64,000 bases of DNA from Thermodesulforhabdus norvegica. GTDB taxonomy: Bacteria > Desulfobacterota > Syntrophobacteria > Syntrophobacterales > Thermodesulforhabdaceae. The position numbers and the translations under genes were made by a program. Positions 52,327 through 60,464 of this stretch are shown one piece after another. Under the pieces are notes generated by a model. That model saw nothing but the letters and a program-made list of their open reading frames with translations, ran no database searches and was not told the DNA's origin. How positions within the stretch are numbered: the stretch's first letter is position 1; each line of letters begins with the position of its first letter. The DNA is taken from positions 62,001-126,000 of the forward strand of contig NZ_FOUU01000007.1 in assembly GCF_900114975.1 (NCBI RefSeq), given 5' to 3'.

Positions 52327-52815
52327 GTGAAGAGAGCCCTGTTTTTTGAGACCTCAACCCGTGATCGTGACGGTGATATATGTCGAATTTCCGAAGCGCT
52401 CTGCCTTGCGGGATGCCGTGTCCTGATTTTCGTGGAATCCACAATGGAAGCTGCCCATTTCGACGATTTTTTATGGACTTTCAACAAGGAAAGCTTTGTG
52501 CCGCACAGAATCGTATCGGCAGGTGAGAACTTAAATGGGGTCATGGAGAAGGTATTTATAGGCATGGAAGAAGTGCTCTTCCCGGAGGTTGATGCCGTTG
52601 TCTGTGGGGGTAAAGCCGATCTCGAAGCATTACTTAAGGCCCATACCGTTGCTTTCCCGGTTATCATGGATGATGAAAGGAAACGGCAGGAAAGCCGCTC
52701 TTTGTGGAAAAGGCTTCAAAGGCAGGGGATTTTTTTGCATCATCTTCCTGCTTCGGAGAAGAAGGAGTGGGGGTCAAGGGTTCGTGAGGTTCTGGAGCGG
52801 CGGGACGATGGTTGA
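52327..52815 (+). CDS. holC: DNA polymerase III chi subunit-like protein
   Basis: A 162-residue protein of the HolC family, which joins the clamp loader to single-strand binding protein. It begins KRALFFETSTRD in the place of the Chi Rossmann fold, with EALCLAGCRVLIFVES, LWTFNKESFVPH (HolC motif W-T-F), and DAVVCGG. It starts at GTG 52327 and overlaps sdhE by 8 bases. Finding holC directly with dnaE on one transcript is functionally sensible. Confidence 0.82.
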   Translation: MKRALFFETSTRDRDGDICRISEALCLAGCRVLIFVESTMEAAHFDDFLWTFNKESFVPHRIVSAGENLNGVMEKVFIGMEEVLFPEVDAVVCGGKADLEALLKAHTVAFPVIMDDERKRQESRSLWKRLQRQGIFLHHLPASEKKEWGSRVREVLERRDDG

Positions 52816-53077
52816 CCGTGAGCTTATCAGGAGGCGGATAAGGTATCACCTTTCCAAGAGGTCAAGCCTTGAAGTTGAGCTGATTCTCAGATCCTTCTGG
52901 GAAGCAAAGGGTTCTCAGCTTACCGATTCGGAGCTGGCCGATTTTGAAAAAATTCTGGAACTTGACGATATTGACTTTCTCAAAATCATGAGTGGTAAAA
53001 AGAGCCTGCCCGATGGGTATCCCGCTGAAATGTTTGGCATGATAAGGTCATTCTGGTTGAACAGGACGGTCCGGTAG
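52808..53077 (+). CDS. sdhE: SdhE-family FAD assembly factor
   Basis: An 89-residue all-helical protein of the SdhE/SDH5 type, which helps attach FAD covalently to succinate dehydrogenase or fumarate reductase flavoproteins. The open frame starts earlier, but ATG 52808 is the start that gives the family N-terminus RELIRRRIRYHLSKRSSLEVELILRSF (adjacent blocks). The RGxxE-type motif reads RSSLE here. The rest, LTDSELADFEKILELDDIDFL, fits the five-helix fold. It overlaps holC by 8 bases. Confidence 0.82.
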   Translation: MVDRELIRRRIRYHLSKRSSLEVELILRSFWEAKGSQLTDSELADFEKILELDDIDFLKIMSGKKSLPDGYPAEMFGMIRSFWLNRTVR

Positions 53078-53176
53078 TTTTTTGATTTACTTCGTGGCCT
53101 TGCGCATCTCTTAATGAGAATTATTTTTTCTTACGAAGCAGTTAACCTGAACGACAGAAAATGGGGAGGTTTTGAG

Positions 53177-53560
53177 ATGGCCGAAAGATTGCAGGTTTAC
53201 AAGTGTGAAGTTTGCGGGAATATCGTCGAGGTACTTCACGGAGGGCAGGGTGAGCTGGTATGTTGTGGAAAGCCCATGAAGCTCTTCGTCGAAAACACCG
53301 TTGATGCGGCAAAGGAAAAGCACGTTCCGGTAGCCGAAAAGACGGATCACGGTATGAAAGTCAAGGTCGGCAGTGTGGCTCATCCTATGGAAGAGAAACA
53401 CTATATCGAGTGGATCGAAGTGGTGGACGAGTCCGGAAGGGCTTACAGGCAGTTTCTAAAACCCGGAGACGCGCCGGAGGCTGTCTTCTGTCTGCCTGAA
53501 GGGAAGTACATTCTGAGGGAATATTGTAACCTGCACGGTTTGTGGAAAGCCGAGGTGTAA
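53177..53560 (+). CDS. dfx: Desulfoferrodoxin (superoxide reductase)
   Basis: A 127-residue two-domain superoxide reductase that detoxifies superoxide without making oxygen. The N-terminal desulforedoxin iron site has CEVCGN and CCGKPM. The catalytic iron site has [19 protein letters not shown] with the His ligands and CNLHGLW with the Cys and His at the end. Start is the ATG at 53177, with GGGGAGG at 7 bases. It is followed by the ferritin gene 3 bases later. Confidence 0.96.
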   Translation: MAERLQVYKCEVCGNIVEVLHGGQGELVCCGKPMKLFVENTVDAAKEKHVPVAEKTDHGMKVKVGSVAHPMEEKHYIEWIEVVDESGRAYRQFLKPGDAPEAVFCLPEGKYILREYCNLHGLWKAEV

Positions 53561-53563
53561 GAG

Positions 53564-54094
53564 ATGATTTCCGAAAAAATGGGCAAAGCCCTTAACGAGC
53601 AGCTTAAGTGGGAACTTTATTCGGGGTATCTCTATTTATCGATGGCGACATACTTCAAGGACAGAGGGCTGGACGGCTTCGCCAGATGGATGGAGGTTCA
53701 GGCTCTCGAGGAGCTTTCTCATGCCATGAAGTTTTATTCCTATCTGAACGAGCGGGGATTCAAGGTGGACCTCCAGCCCATTGATGGCCCTCCTACTACG
53801 TGGGATTCTCCTGTTGCGGTTTTTGAGCATGTGCTGGAACACGAGCAGCATGTGACCAAAAGAATCCACGATCTGGTGGATCTGGCGATAGAAGAACGGG
53901 ATCACGGAACCAACAACTTCCTGCAGTGGTTCGTAGGGGAACAGGTGGAAGAAGAGGCGAGTGCGGCAGAGGTTCTGAACAAGGTTAAGCTCGTTCAGGA
54001 CGGAGGGGGCCTTTATCTTCTGGATAGAGAGCTCGGTCAGAGACTTTTTAACGTCCCGCCCGATGTGACCATTCTCAATACGGGTGCAAAATAA
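53564..54094 (+). CDS. ftn: Ferritin
   Basis: A 176-residue non-heme ferritin that oxidises and stores iron in a 24-mer cage. The ferroxidase ligands are in [18 protein letters not shown] and [21 protein letters not shown] (adjacent blocks), [16 protein letters not shown] and [16 protein letters not shown]. It is co-transcribed with desulfoferrodoxin, keeping iron and superoxide apart. A terminator follows after 13 bases. Confidence 0.95.
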   Translation: MISEKMGKALNEQLKWELYSGYLYLSMATYFKDRGLDGFARWMEVQALEELSHAMKFYSYLNERGFKVDLQPIDGPPTTWDSPVAVFEHVLEHEQHVTKRIHDLVDLAIEERDHGTNNFLQWFVGEQVEEEASAAEVLNKVKLVQDGGGLYLLDRELGQRLFNVPPDVTILNTGAK

Positions 54095-54107
54095 GGGGGT
54101 GCAGAAG

Positions 54108-54147
54108 GGGATGCCGGACTTGCGGATTGTCCGGTATCCCTTTTTTT
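54108..54147 (+). terminator. Rho-independent terminator after ferritin
   Basis: GGGAT-G-CCGGAC (54108-54119) pairs with GTCCGG-T-ATCCC (54129-54140), 12 bp with one mismatch, then seven T (54141-54147). It ends the dfx-ftn transcript. Confidence 0.9.
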
Positions 54148-54181
54148 CAATGATCAAATCCGTTCACAGGAGGTCTGGTTT

Positions 54182-54364
54182 ATGGGCAAGAAAAGATATA
54201 AAGTAAAAGCCGAGTGTCCTCAATGCGCCTGTGGAGATGTTACTTTTATGGGGCCCGATGAGCTTAAGGAGCGTTACATTGGCCCGGAAGAGGAGATGGA
54301 GGTTCTGTGTCCTATTTGCGGTACCAAGCATAAAGGCAAAGTCGAGGTTCACGAGGGAGAATAG
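54182..54364 (+). CDS. Small zinc-ribbon protein
   Basis: A 60-residue protein with two cysteine pairs, CPQC-A-C near residue 12 and CPIC near residue 43, forming a rubredoxin-like or zinc-ribbon fold. The N-terminus is basic and the C-terminus acidic. No name can be given. ATG has AGGAGG upstream (54168-54173). The flavodoxin gene follows after 3 bases, suggesting a redox role with it, which is inference. Confidence 0.82.
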   Translation: MGKKRYKVKAECPQCACGDVTFMGPDELKERYIGPEEEMEVLCPICGTKHKGKVEVHEGE

Positions 54365-54367
54365 GAC

Positions 54368-54808
54368 ATGAAGAAAGCCCTTATTATCTATGCGACGAGG
54401 ACACAAAACACAAAGGGTATTGCGGAACTTATTGCCGAAGGTTTGCGAATGTCCGGCGTCGAAGTTACCCTTATGAATGCAAACGATCCCGCCCTGGAAA
54501 ATGTCAATTTCGATGATTACGATGCCCTGATTCTCGGATCTGCTACCTACCACGGCGAGATGATGCAGCACATGAAGACCCTTCTTTTCAGGCTGGAGTC
54601 GGCAAATCTTTCGGGCAAGGTGGGTGGATCTTTCGGGGCCTTTGGGTGGAGCGGAGAAGCGCCCGTGAGAATCTTCGATACCATGGCCAATGTGTTCGGC
54701 ATGAAGATGGTGAGCGGGCCTTTGAGGTTGAAGTCGCCGTCAATCGGGGGCGCCATTCAGATGGCCCAGGAATACGGCAAGGAGATTGCAAAGGCTATGG
54801 GATCCTGA
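54368..54808 (+). CDS. Flavodoxin
   Basis: A 146-residue flavodoxin, an FMN electron carrier. The phosphate loop is YATRTQNTKGIAELIA, the FMN-shielding loops are in LGSATYHGEM and FGAFGWSGEAPVRIF. It resembles the flavodoxin domain of rubredoxin-oxygen oxidoreductases (flavoproteins FprA), consistent with oxygen-stress context. It follows the zinc-ribbon gene and is followed by a terminator. Confidence 0.93.
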   Translation: MKKALIIYATRTQNTKGIAELIAEGLRMSGVEVTLMNANDPALENVNFDDYDALILGSATYHGEMMQHMKTLLFRLESANLSGKVGGSFGAFGWSGEAPVRIFDTMANVFGMKMVSGPLRLKSPSIGGAIQMAQEYGKEIAKAMGS

Positions 54809-54817
54809 AACCGTTAT

Positions 54818-54847
54818 GGGGGGCTAAAGCCCCCCTTTCGTTTTTTT
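54818..54847 (+). terminator. Rho-independent terminator after flavodoxin
   Basis: GGGGGGC (54818-54824) / GCCCCCC (54829-54835) with a TAAA loop, followed by TTTCG and seven T. It lies 9 bases after the flavodoxin stop and just before the thioesterase start. Confidence 0.9.
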
Positions 54848-54854
54848 GTGGCCC

Positions 54855-55259
54855 ATGGAATCAGAATTTCTTTTTCAAAAAATTCAGGAAAGCCCTGCTC
54901 TGAAGCTCCTCGGAGTTGTGGTTCGAGCCGTGGGTAAAGGGGAAGTGGAGCTTGAACTCCCTTTTCGCCACGAGCTCTGCAATACTCTCGGGAGCATTCA
55001 GGGAGGCTTTATAACGGCCGTTGCCGATGCGGCAGGAGGCTGGGCGCTTATAAGCGTCCTCGGCCCTGAGTTTCGTGTTCCCACCGTAGAGATAAAAATG
55101 AATTTCCTCAGGCCCGTTACGGAGACCATGATTGCCCGCGGAAGAGTCTTACACACGACAAATCGCCTGGGCACAGCATACATGGAGGTGGTTCTTTCGT
55201 CCGGTCTCCTGGCAGCTGCCGGGATTGGGACGTACCGCATAGTGAAACTTCACCGCTGA
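54855..55259 (+). CDS. PaaI-type hotdog thioesterase
   Basis: A ~134-residue hotdog-fold protein of the PaaI/acyl-CoA thioesterase group. Family features: NTLGSIQGGFITAVADAAGGWA with the Asp/Glu and Gly-Gly helix, and VEIKMNFLRPVTETMIARGRV. Substrate is an aromatic or short acyl-CoA in relatives. ATG at 54855 is preferred; a TTG 9 bases upstream in frame also exists. The gene is only ~8 bases after the flavodoxin terminator, so its promoter is unclear. The end overlaps the cupin gene by 10 bases. Confidence 0.87.
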   Translation: MESEFLFQKIQESPALKLLGVVVRAVGKGEVELELPFRHELCNTLGSIQGGFITAVADAAGGWALISVLGPEFRVPTVEIKMNFLRPVTETMIARGRVLHTTNRLGTAYMEVVLSSGLLAAAGIGTYRIVKLHR

Positions 55260-55615
55260 ATTCCCATCTTTTTGTACCAGAAATCGAAGGAACGACCCGG
55301 TATAAAGATGTCCAGACCGATTGCCGGTGAATCCGACGGGTTTTTTACTGCGTGGGCTTCGTTAGGCGGGATGTATGCGGCATCTCCTTCGTCAAGCCTT
55401 TCTTCCCTTCCGTTATCCAGGGTTATGATCATTGAACCTTTAAGAACCACCAGAACCTGGGCGTTTGGATGCTGGTGCGTCGGCGAGGTATGCCCCGGCG
55501 GCTTTACGAAGTGCTCAATGGAAATCTCCTGCTCGTTACACAGACTTCTTCTCAGCCATCCCGGCTCCGGTTCGCACCGTTCGGCCTGTCCGAATCTCAC
55601 GACTTTCATCTGCAT
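55250..55615 (-). CDS. Cupin-domain protein
   Basis: A 121-residue single-cupin protein. Motif 1 is in HTSPTHQHPNAQVLVVLKGSM with three His for metal binding (written here in one block shorter than the full cupin), and motif 2 is YIPPNEAHAVKNPSD. Short cupins of this kind are sugar isomerases, metal-dependent enzymes or sensors; no specific one can be named. It ends convergently inside the thioesterase gene and lies 25 bases after the permease gene start, reading in the same direction. Confidence 0.85.
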   Translation of the reverse strand: MQMKVVRFGQAERCEPEPGWLRRSLCNEQEISIEHFVKPPGHTSPTHQHPNAQVLVVLKGSMIITLDNGREERLDEGDAAYIPPNEAHAVKNPSDSPAIGLDIFIPGRSFDFWYKKMGIQR

Positions 55616-55640
55616 TCCTCCGATTTTTGAGCTGTTGTTT

Positions 55641-56600
55641 TTAATGTTCCGAAAAGGCCTTCCCTAAAGCGGCAGGAGGCCTGGCCTTGAGCAGTTCCAG
55701 AAAGCGAAATGTCGGTTCCCTGAGACGGGGTTTTGTGGGTCTGTTTATGAAGACCAGGGTGAGAATCATCAGCGGAAAGGGGGCTACCTGAATAAGCTGG
55801 GCCGGAACGGATGTCCAGATGTTCTGCACTATGGAACTCAGGGCTTGAAGTGTTGCGAAAATGTAGGCTCCCAGTGCAACCCGCAAAGGATTCCAGCCTC
55901 CGAAGATTACCAGAGCAAGGACGATCCAGCCAATACCTTCGGAGCCCTGGGGCCTTCCCCATCCCGGTTTTATGCCGAGAGAGAACATTGCCCCGGCCAT
56001 ACCGGCCAGCAGACCGCCCAGGACAAGATAGAAAAATCGAATACGAAGTACCTTATAGCCCCTGGCTCTGCAGGCTTCGGGATTTTCTCCTGCTGCCCGA
56101 AGAATGAGGCCGGCTCGGGTTTTGTACAGATATATCCAGACGGCGGGGATAAGAACGATACTGGCATAGGTCATTATGTTGTGGTGAAAAAAAGCCGGGC
56201 CGATGAAGTCGAGTTTCGATAAAACCGGCAAAGATATGGTGTCTAATTGTGGTCCGGCAATTCTTGAAAAAGGATTTCCCAGAAAATAAGCCAGATCCCG
56301 GCACGTCAGCGTGAGAACGAAGCCAACGGCGACCTGAGGAGCCTTCCACAGCAAACACAAAAGCCCCAGCAGGGCCGCAACCAATGCACCCGCCAGGCCG
56401 GCACCCAGTATGCCCGCTGCCGTGCTACCCGTTTTGCAGGCAATCACAAAGCCGGACATGGCCCCCAGGAGAATAGTCCCGTCAAGTGAAAGGTTGATCA
56501 CTCCCGACTTTTCGGTGAGTGTTTCTCCCAATCCGGCAATGACAATGGGAGCGGCACTGGCCACAATCATCCCGAAAAAGAGTCCCCACGATATTTCCAT
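55641..56600 (-). CDS. ABC transporter permease for nucleosides or similar (second permease)
   Basis: A 319-residue inner-membrane permease of the BPD_transp_2 family (RbsC/YufQ-like), with about eight to ten helices. GLGETLTEKSGVINLSLDGTILLGAM is the usual start of this group, and AAGENPEACRARGYKVLRIRF the coupling helix. It shares one base with the first permease gene. It belongs to the BMP-lipoprotein importer class, which takes up nucleosides or, in some cases, riboflavin or purines. Confidence 0.92.
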   Translation of the reverse strand: MEISWGLFFGMIVASAAPIVIAGLGETLTEKSGVINLSLDGTILLGAMSGFVIACKTGSTAAGILGAGLAGALVAALLGLLCLLWKAPQVAVGFVLTLTCRDLAYFLGNPFSRIAGPQLDTISLPVLSKLDFIGPAFFHHNIMTYASIVLIPAVWIYLYKTRAGLILRAAGENPEACRARGYKVLRIRFFYLVLGGLLAGMAGAMFSLGIKPGWGRPQGSEGIGWIVLALVIFGGWNPLRVALGAYIFATLQALSSIVQNIWTSVPAQLIQVAPFPLMILTLVFINRPTKPRLREPTFRFLELLKARPPAALGKAFSEH

Positions 56601-57607
56601 TAAGCCTTCCTCCGGGCATGAACGACTCCAAGGGCACTCAGTACGAGAATTCCCTGAATCACGCCACTTAAAGCAGAGTCAACCCCAAGCATTAAAGGAA
56701 GCTGTATGCTTCCGGCCTGGAGAATTGCAAAAAGCAGTGCGATAAGCGGCACGGGTCCGCATCGATATCCGGCTAGCATCACTACCAGCAGGGAGAGATA
56801 TCCGTAATTGCTTGAAATAACCGGAATGAGGCGATGATAAACTACAACAGTCTGGTAATATCCTACCATGCCGGCCAGAGTACCCGCTACCGACATGGCC
56901 ATGAGAAAGTTACGATTAATCGATATTCCGTAGACTTCTGCAGCTTTTGCATTGTTTCCGATGGCCCTTATGACAAGACCCCACCGGGTTGATTTCAGCA
57001 CCCAGGCCGTGGCGACCATTAGTAGCACCGAAGCAACCAGAATCAGAGGTGAGACTCTCCATCCGGCCGGCACGGGGAACCATAGTTCTCGAGGGAATGG
57101 CTCCGTTCCGCTCATTGATGCAATTCCCGCTCTTTTCCAGGGCCCGAAGATCAGCCAGAGCAACAACCCCTGTGCAACGAAGTTAAGGCCGAGCCCCGAA
57201 AAGATTTCGTGGACGTTGCTCTTGATCTTCAAAAGGCCGCAAATCACGGCCCAGGTGGCTCCAAATGCACATGCCGCAATGAGTGCAAAGACCAGGGCCA
57301 GAGGCGGTGCAACAGATCCCTGCAAATACCTGAGACACCAGGTTGCGCCTACGGCGCCCAGCATGATTTGTCCTTCAATGCCTATGTTCCACAGACCCAG
57401 GGAAAAGGTGAATAGGAGCCCGCAGGAACACAGGGCAAGAGGAATCCATATGCTCAAAACATGCAGGAAGTGCCTCCAGGATGAGAAGGTTCCTTTAAAG
57501 AAAGCGGCGATCACGTGGGCCGGATTGACCCCCGCTGCCGTGACGACAAGTGCGGTAAGCGTAATTGAAACCAGGGCAACCGTTGCTACCGTCCGCAATT
57601 TCTTCAT
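56600..57607 (-). CDS. ABC transporter permease for nucleosides or similar (first permease)
   Basis: A 335-residue BPD_transp_2 permease, paralogous to the next gene. It shows FSLGLWNIGIEGQIMLGAVGA and the coupling helix RAIGNNAKAAEVYGISINR. The two permeases would form a heterodimer. It starts 3 bases after the ATPase gene. Confidence 0.92.
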   Translation of the reverse strand: MKKLRTVATVALVSITLTALVVTAAGVNPAHVIAAFFKGTFSSWRHFLHVLSIWIPLALCSCGLLFTFSLGLWNIGIEGQIMLGAVGATWCLRYLQGSVAPPLALVFALIAACAFGATWAVICGLLKIKSNVHEIFSGLGLNFVAQGLLLWLIFGPWKRAGIASMSGTEPFPRELWFPVPAGWRVSPLILVASVLLMVATAWVLKSTRWGLVIRAIGNNAKAAEVYGISINRNFLMAMSVAGTLAGMVGYYQTVVVYHRLIPVISSNYGYLSLLVVMLAGYRCGPVPLIALLFAILQAGSIQLPLMLGVDSALSGVIQGILVLSALGVVHARRKA

Positions 57608-57610
57608 ATC

Positions 57611-59080
57611 CTAGTCCCGAAAAACTCCCGCCATTGCTTTCTGAACGTCCTTTACGCTGACGTGATCCACGTTTTCGTCCAGCACGATCCGGCCTTCAAA
57701 AAAGACCACGACTCTATGGGCCACGGAGAATATTTCGTCCAGGTCGCCTGAGGTAAAAACAATAGCAGCGCCTTTAGACGAAAGCCTTTGAAGATGTTTC
57801 CACAACCAGCTTGCCGATTCTATGTCCAGCCCACGGGTAGGGTGTTCCAGTAATAGAAGCTGCGGGTCGGTCGGAAGTAGCGAAAGCATCAGTCTCTGCT
57901 GATTCCCGCCCGAAAGCTCCGTCACTCTCTGAGATTCTCTACCCTTGATGGAAAAGGTCCTGACTCTTTCAGAAGCAACTTCCTTTGAGCCTTTGTGAGG
58001 GATTATCAGGGATTCTTCAAAAAACGTAAGAGCGTAGTGTTCTTGCAATGTTAAATCGGGGAAAAGACCTTCCTGTATGCGGTCGGCCGGGACGAAGAAT
58101 ATTCCTTTGTTCTTGAAAAACCTCCGCTCGCGGCCCGTGATTTGCTCGCGACGCCAGTATATATTCCCTTCTACCGGTTGTATAAGCCCTGCTGCGGTTC
58201 TTAGAAGAACGGCCTGACCACTGCCTTCGAGACCGGCGATACCCACTATTTCGCCTTCTTTGACCCGAAATGAGCATCGCCTTATCCGTATGTTTTTCCA
58301 GACTGCGGAAACTCCTTCCATCCATAAGAGCGACGATCCTTTCTCAACGATGCATCGGGAAACAGGCGCAGGGACCCTACCGAACATGTGCTTTAAAAGG
58401 GTCTCCTTATCAAAAGGCGCCGTCATGTGACCGACACATTCGCCCTGTCTGAGCACCGAAACTTCCGAGCAGAGGGCCATCACGTCTTCAAGCTTGTGAG
58501 ACACCAGGACAATGGTCTTACCGGCCGAGGCAAGTTGTTTGAGAGCACTGAAAAGGGCTTCCTTTTGATGGACTGAAATCCCGGTGGTTGGTTCGTCCAG
58601 TATTATAAGTTGAGCTCCGGCTGCAACAAGACGGATTATTTCAAGCTGCTGTCTTTCTCCCAGGGACAGATTCTCAAGGAGACTATCCGGTTGGATGGAA
58701 AAATTAAAATGCCCTGCCAGCTCCTGAAAAATCTTTTTAAACTTCTTTTCGGGGGACAGAAAAGGCGCCGAAGGTTGACCTATGGTGAAGTTTTGCAGAG
58801 CCGTGAGGGCGGGGAAGTCGAGTGGGTCCTGATACAGCATACCGATTCCGTGTTTTAGAGCCTCCTGGGGAGATGAGTAGTCAGCGGGTTGCCCCTCTAT
58901 AAGGATTGTTCCGTCGGAGCGGGGAACATACCCTGCAAGAATTTTCATAAGGGTACTTTTGCCCGCTCCGTTTTCGCCGAGTATGCCGTGAATTGTGCCC
59001 TGTCTGAAGGTTACCGTAATTCCCCTGTTAGCGTGTACTTTCCCGTAAAATTTGTGAATGCCCTTGAGGGTTACGTTCAT
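57611..59080 (-). CDS. ABC transporter ATPase with two nucleotide-binding domains
   Basis: A 489-residue fusion of two ABC domains, like YufO/RbsA. Domain 1 has Walker A GENGAGKST, signature LSLGERQQLEIIR and Walker B LIILDEPTTG. Domain 2 has a weakened Walker A (GLEGSGQAVLLRT), signature LSGGNQQRLMLS and Walker B LLLLEHPTRGLD, where the catalytic Glu is changed to His, so domain 2 is probably inactive in hydrolysis. It follows the binding-protein gene by 17 bases. Confidence 0.93.
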   Translation of the reverse strand: MNVTLKGIHKFYGKVHANRGITVTFRQGTIHGILGENGAGKSTLMKILAGYVPRSDGTILIEGQPADYSSPQEALKHGIGMLYQDPLDFPALTALQNFTIGQPSAPFLSPEKKFKKIFQELAGHFNFSIQPDSLLENLSLGERQQLEIIRLVAAGAQLIILDEPTTGISVHQKEALFSALKQLASAGKTIVLVSHKLEDVMALCSEVSVLRQGECVGHMTAPFDKETLLKHMFGRVPAPVSRCIVEKGSSLLWMEGVSAVWKNIRIRRCSFRVKEGEIVGIAGLEGSGQAVLLRTAAGLIQPVEGNIYWRREQITGRERRFFKNKGIFFVPADRIQEGLFPDLTLQEHYALTFFEESLIIPHKGSKEVASERVRTFSIKGRESQRVTELSGGNQQRLMLSLLPTDPQLLLLEHPTRGLDIESASWLWKHLQRLSSKGAAIVFTSGDLDEIFSVAHRVVVFFEGRIVLDENVDHVSVKDVQKAMAGVFRD

Positions 59081-59097
59081 GCTTCAAAAGCCGCTGC

Positions 59098-60276
59098 CTA
59101 TTTGGCACTGCTGGGCCCTATCATGCCCTGTAGTAGCTGCTTCATGTACCATATCTGTTCGTCCGTTGCCTGCTGTCCCTCTTCCAGAAAGACGGTTCCG
59201 TCCTGATAATAGAGTGGTCCCGTGAAAAGATTCAGGGAGCCCGAGGCCATCTGCCTTACGAAATCGTTCATGGCCGAAGAGACTTCGGCACTGAGGGCTG
59301 GTCCCGGCATAAAGCCGACGGAACTGGTGTCGGGATTATTTATGTCAGACCAATCCGGCCCCAGCCACAGCCATTCCTTTTTCCAGTTGCCCGACATAGC
59401 CGCCTTTACGAAGTGTACAAAGCCGGGCTTCCAGTTGTAATAGGGTGTCCCAAGACAGGCGTCAGGCGCTTCATTGCAGGCATCTTTGTAATCGTACGGA
59501 ATTGCCCATACTTCCTGTCCCTGCTTTCTCTTTTGCGCCGCAACCGTAAGGGCTTCTGTTGTATCGATACCGGATATTACGACGTCAAATCCAGAATTGA
59601 AGAAGTTCTGGGCAACCTGCGTGGGGTCCGCGGTAACTCCGGGGATATTGAACCAGAAACCGATCCAGGAAACCTGAAATACGAGTTCGTCGGGATTCTT
59701 TTTTCTTATCTTCTCCCAGGCGTATCTTGCTCCCAGATAGGTGGATACTGCAAGCCTTCTGGTTTCGTCGTTTATCAGAGGTCCGAGATAACCTATCTTG
59801 CCGGTTTTTGTTGTCATGGCGGCAACGAAGCCGGCAATCATTTTGCCGTATTCCATGCGTCCCATGAGATTGGAAAGATTATCCGGGCCTTTTCCCGTAA
59901 GTGCGTCATCTCCGGATATATGCAGGAAGTAAACATCAGGGTGTTGAAGGGCCGCCTCGCGAATACCGTCTTTCATATCATCAGAGTTTGCGATAATCAG
60001 CTTTGCTCCCCTTGACACCAGTTCATCCACAAGCTGTGGAATCGTTACTCCGGGTCTATCGGCGGGATTAACCTTGTCTATGTATATGAGGTTTACATCC
60101 AGCTCTTTTTCGACGGCCTTTGCAGCTTCGAAGTGAGCCTGGCTCCAGCCGTGATCGTTATAAGGGCCCACGAGCAGAAGCCCAAAGGTGAACTTTTTTT
60201 CTGCCCGCGCTGCTCCCGATACAAAGAAAATCGTGGTAAAAAAGATTAGAAGAAAAACAGTTACTCTCTGTTTCAT
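59098..60276 (-). CDS. BMP-family periplasmic binding protein
   Basis: A 392-residue substrate-binding protein of the basic membrane protein (Bmp/Med) family. ATG at 60276 has GGAGG and begins a signal peptide (cleavage after ARA, residue ~25). The family core is FTFGLLLVGPYNDHGWSQAHFEAA, with IPQLVDELVSRGAKLIIANS and ADRP near the ligand. No lipobox is seen, so it is free in the periplasm rather than a lipoprotein. It is the first gene of a four-gene importer. Ligand: likely a nucleoside or purine, unproven. Confidence 0.92.
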   Translation of the reverse strand: MKQRVTVFLLIFFTTIFFVSGAARAEKKFTFGLLLVGPYNDHGWSQAHFEAAKAVEKELDVNLIYIDKVNPADRPGVTIPQLVDELVSRGAKLIIANSDDMKDGIREAALQHPDVYFLHISGDDALTGKGPDNLSNLMGRMEYGKMIAGFVAAMTTKTGKIGYLGPLINDETRRLAVSTYLGARYAWEKIRKKNPDELVFQVSWIGFWFNIPGVTADPTQVAQNFFNSGFDVVISGIDTTEALTVAAQKRKQGQEVWAIPYDYKDACNEAPDACLGTPYYNWKPGFVHFVKAAMSGNWKKEWLWLGPDWSDINNPDTSSVGFMPGPALSAEVSSAMNDFVRQMASGSLNLFTGPLYYQDGTVFLEEGQQATDEQIWYMKQLLQGMIGPSSAK

Positions 60277-60464
60277 GGCCGCCTCCTGAATAATGCTTAA
60301 GTTGCCGTAATTGCGGTCGTGAAGGAACAAAATCTACCCTTAAGGTGAAGAAAATGCAATCTGTGTTGCAAAAATTCCTTCCTTTGGCAAAAAATTGATT
60401 CCGATAATGTTTTTTCCGTCAAAGATTTTTCAAGGATTAGCTGGCGTGAACAGAGGAGAGTTCG

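Noticed and set aside
60277-60464. Purine riboswitch before the BMP importer
   Set aside because: No three-way-junction core sequence was found; no clear promoter could be fixed either.
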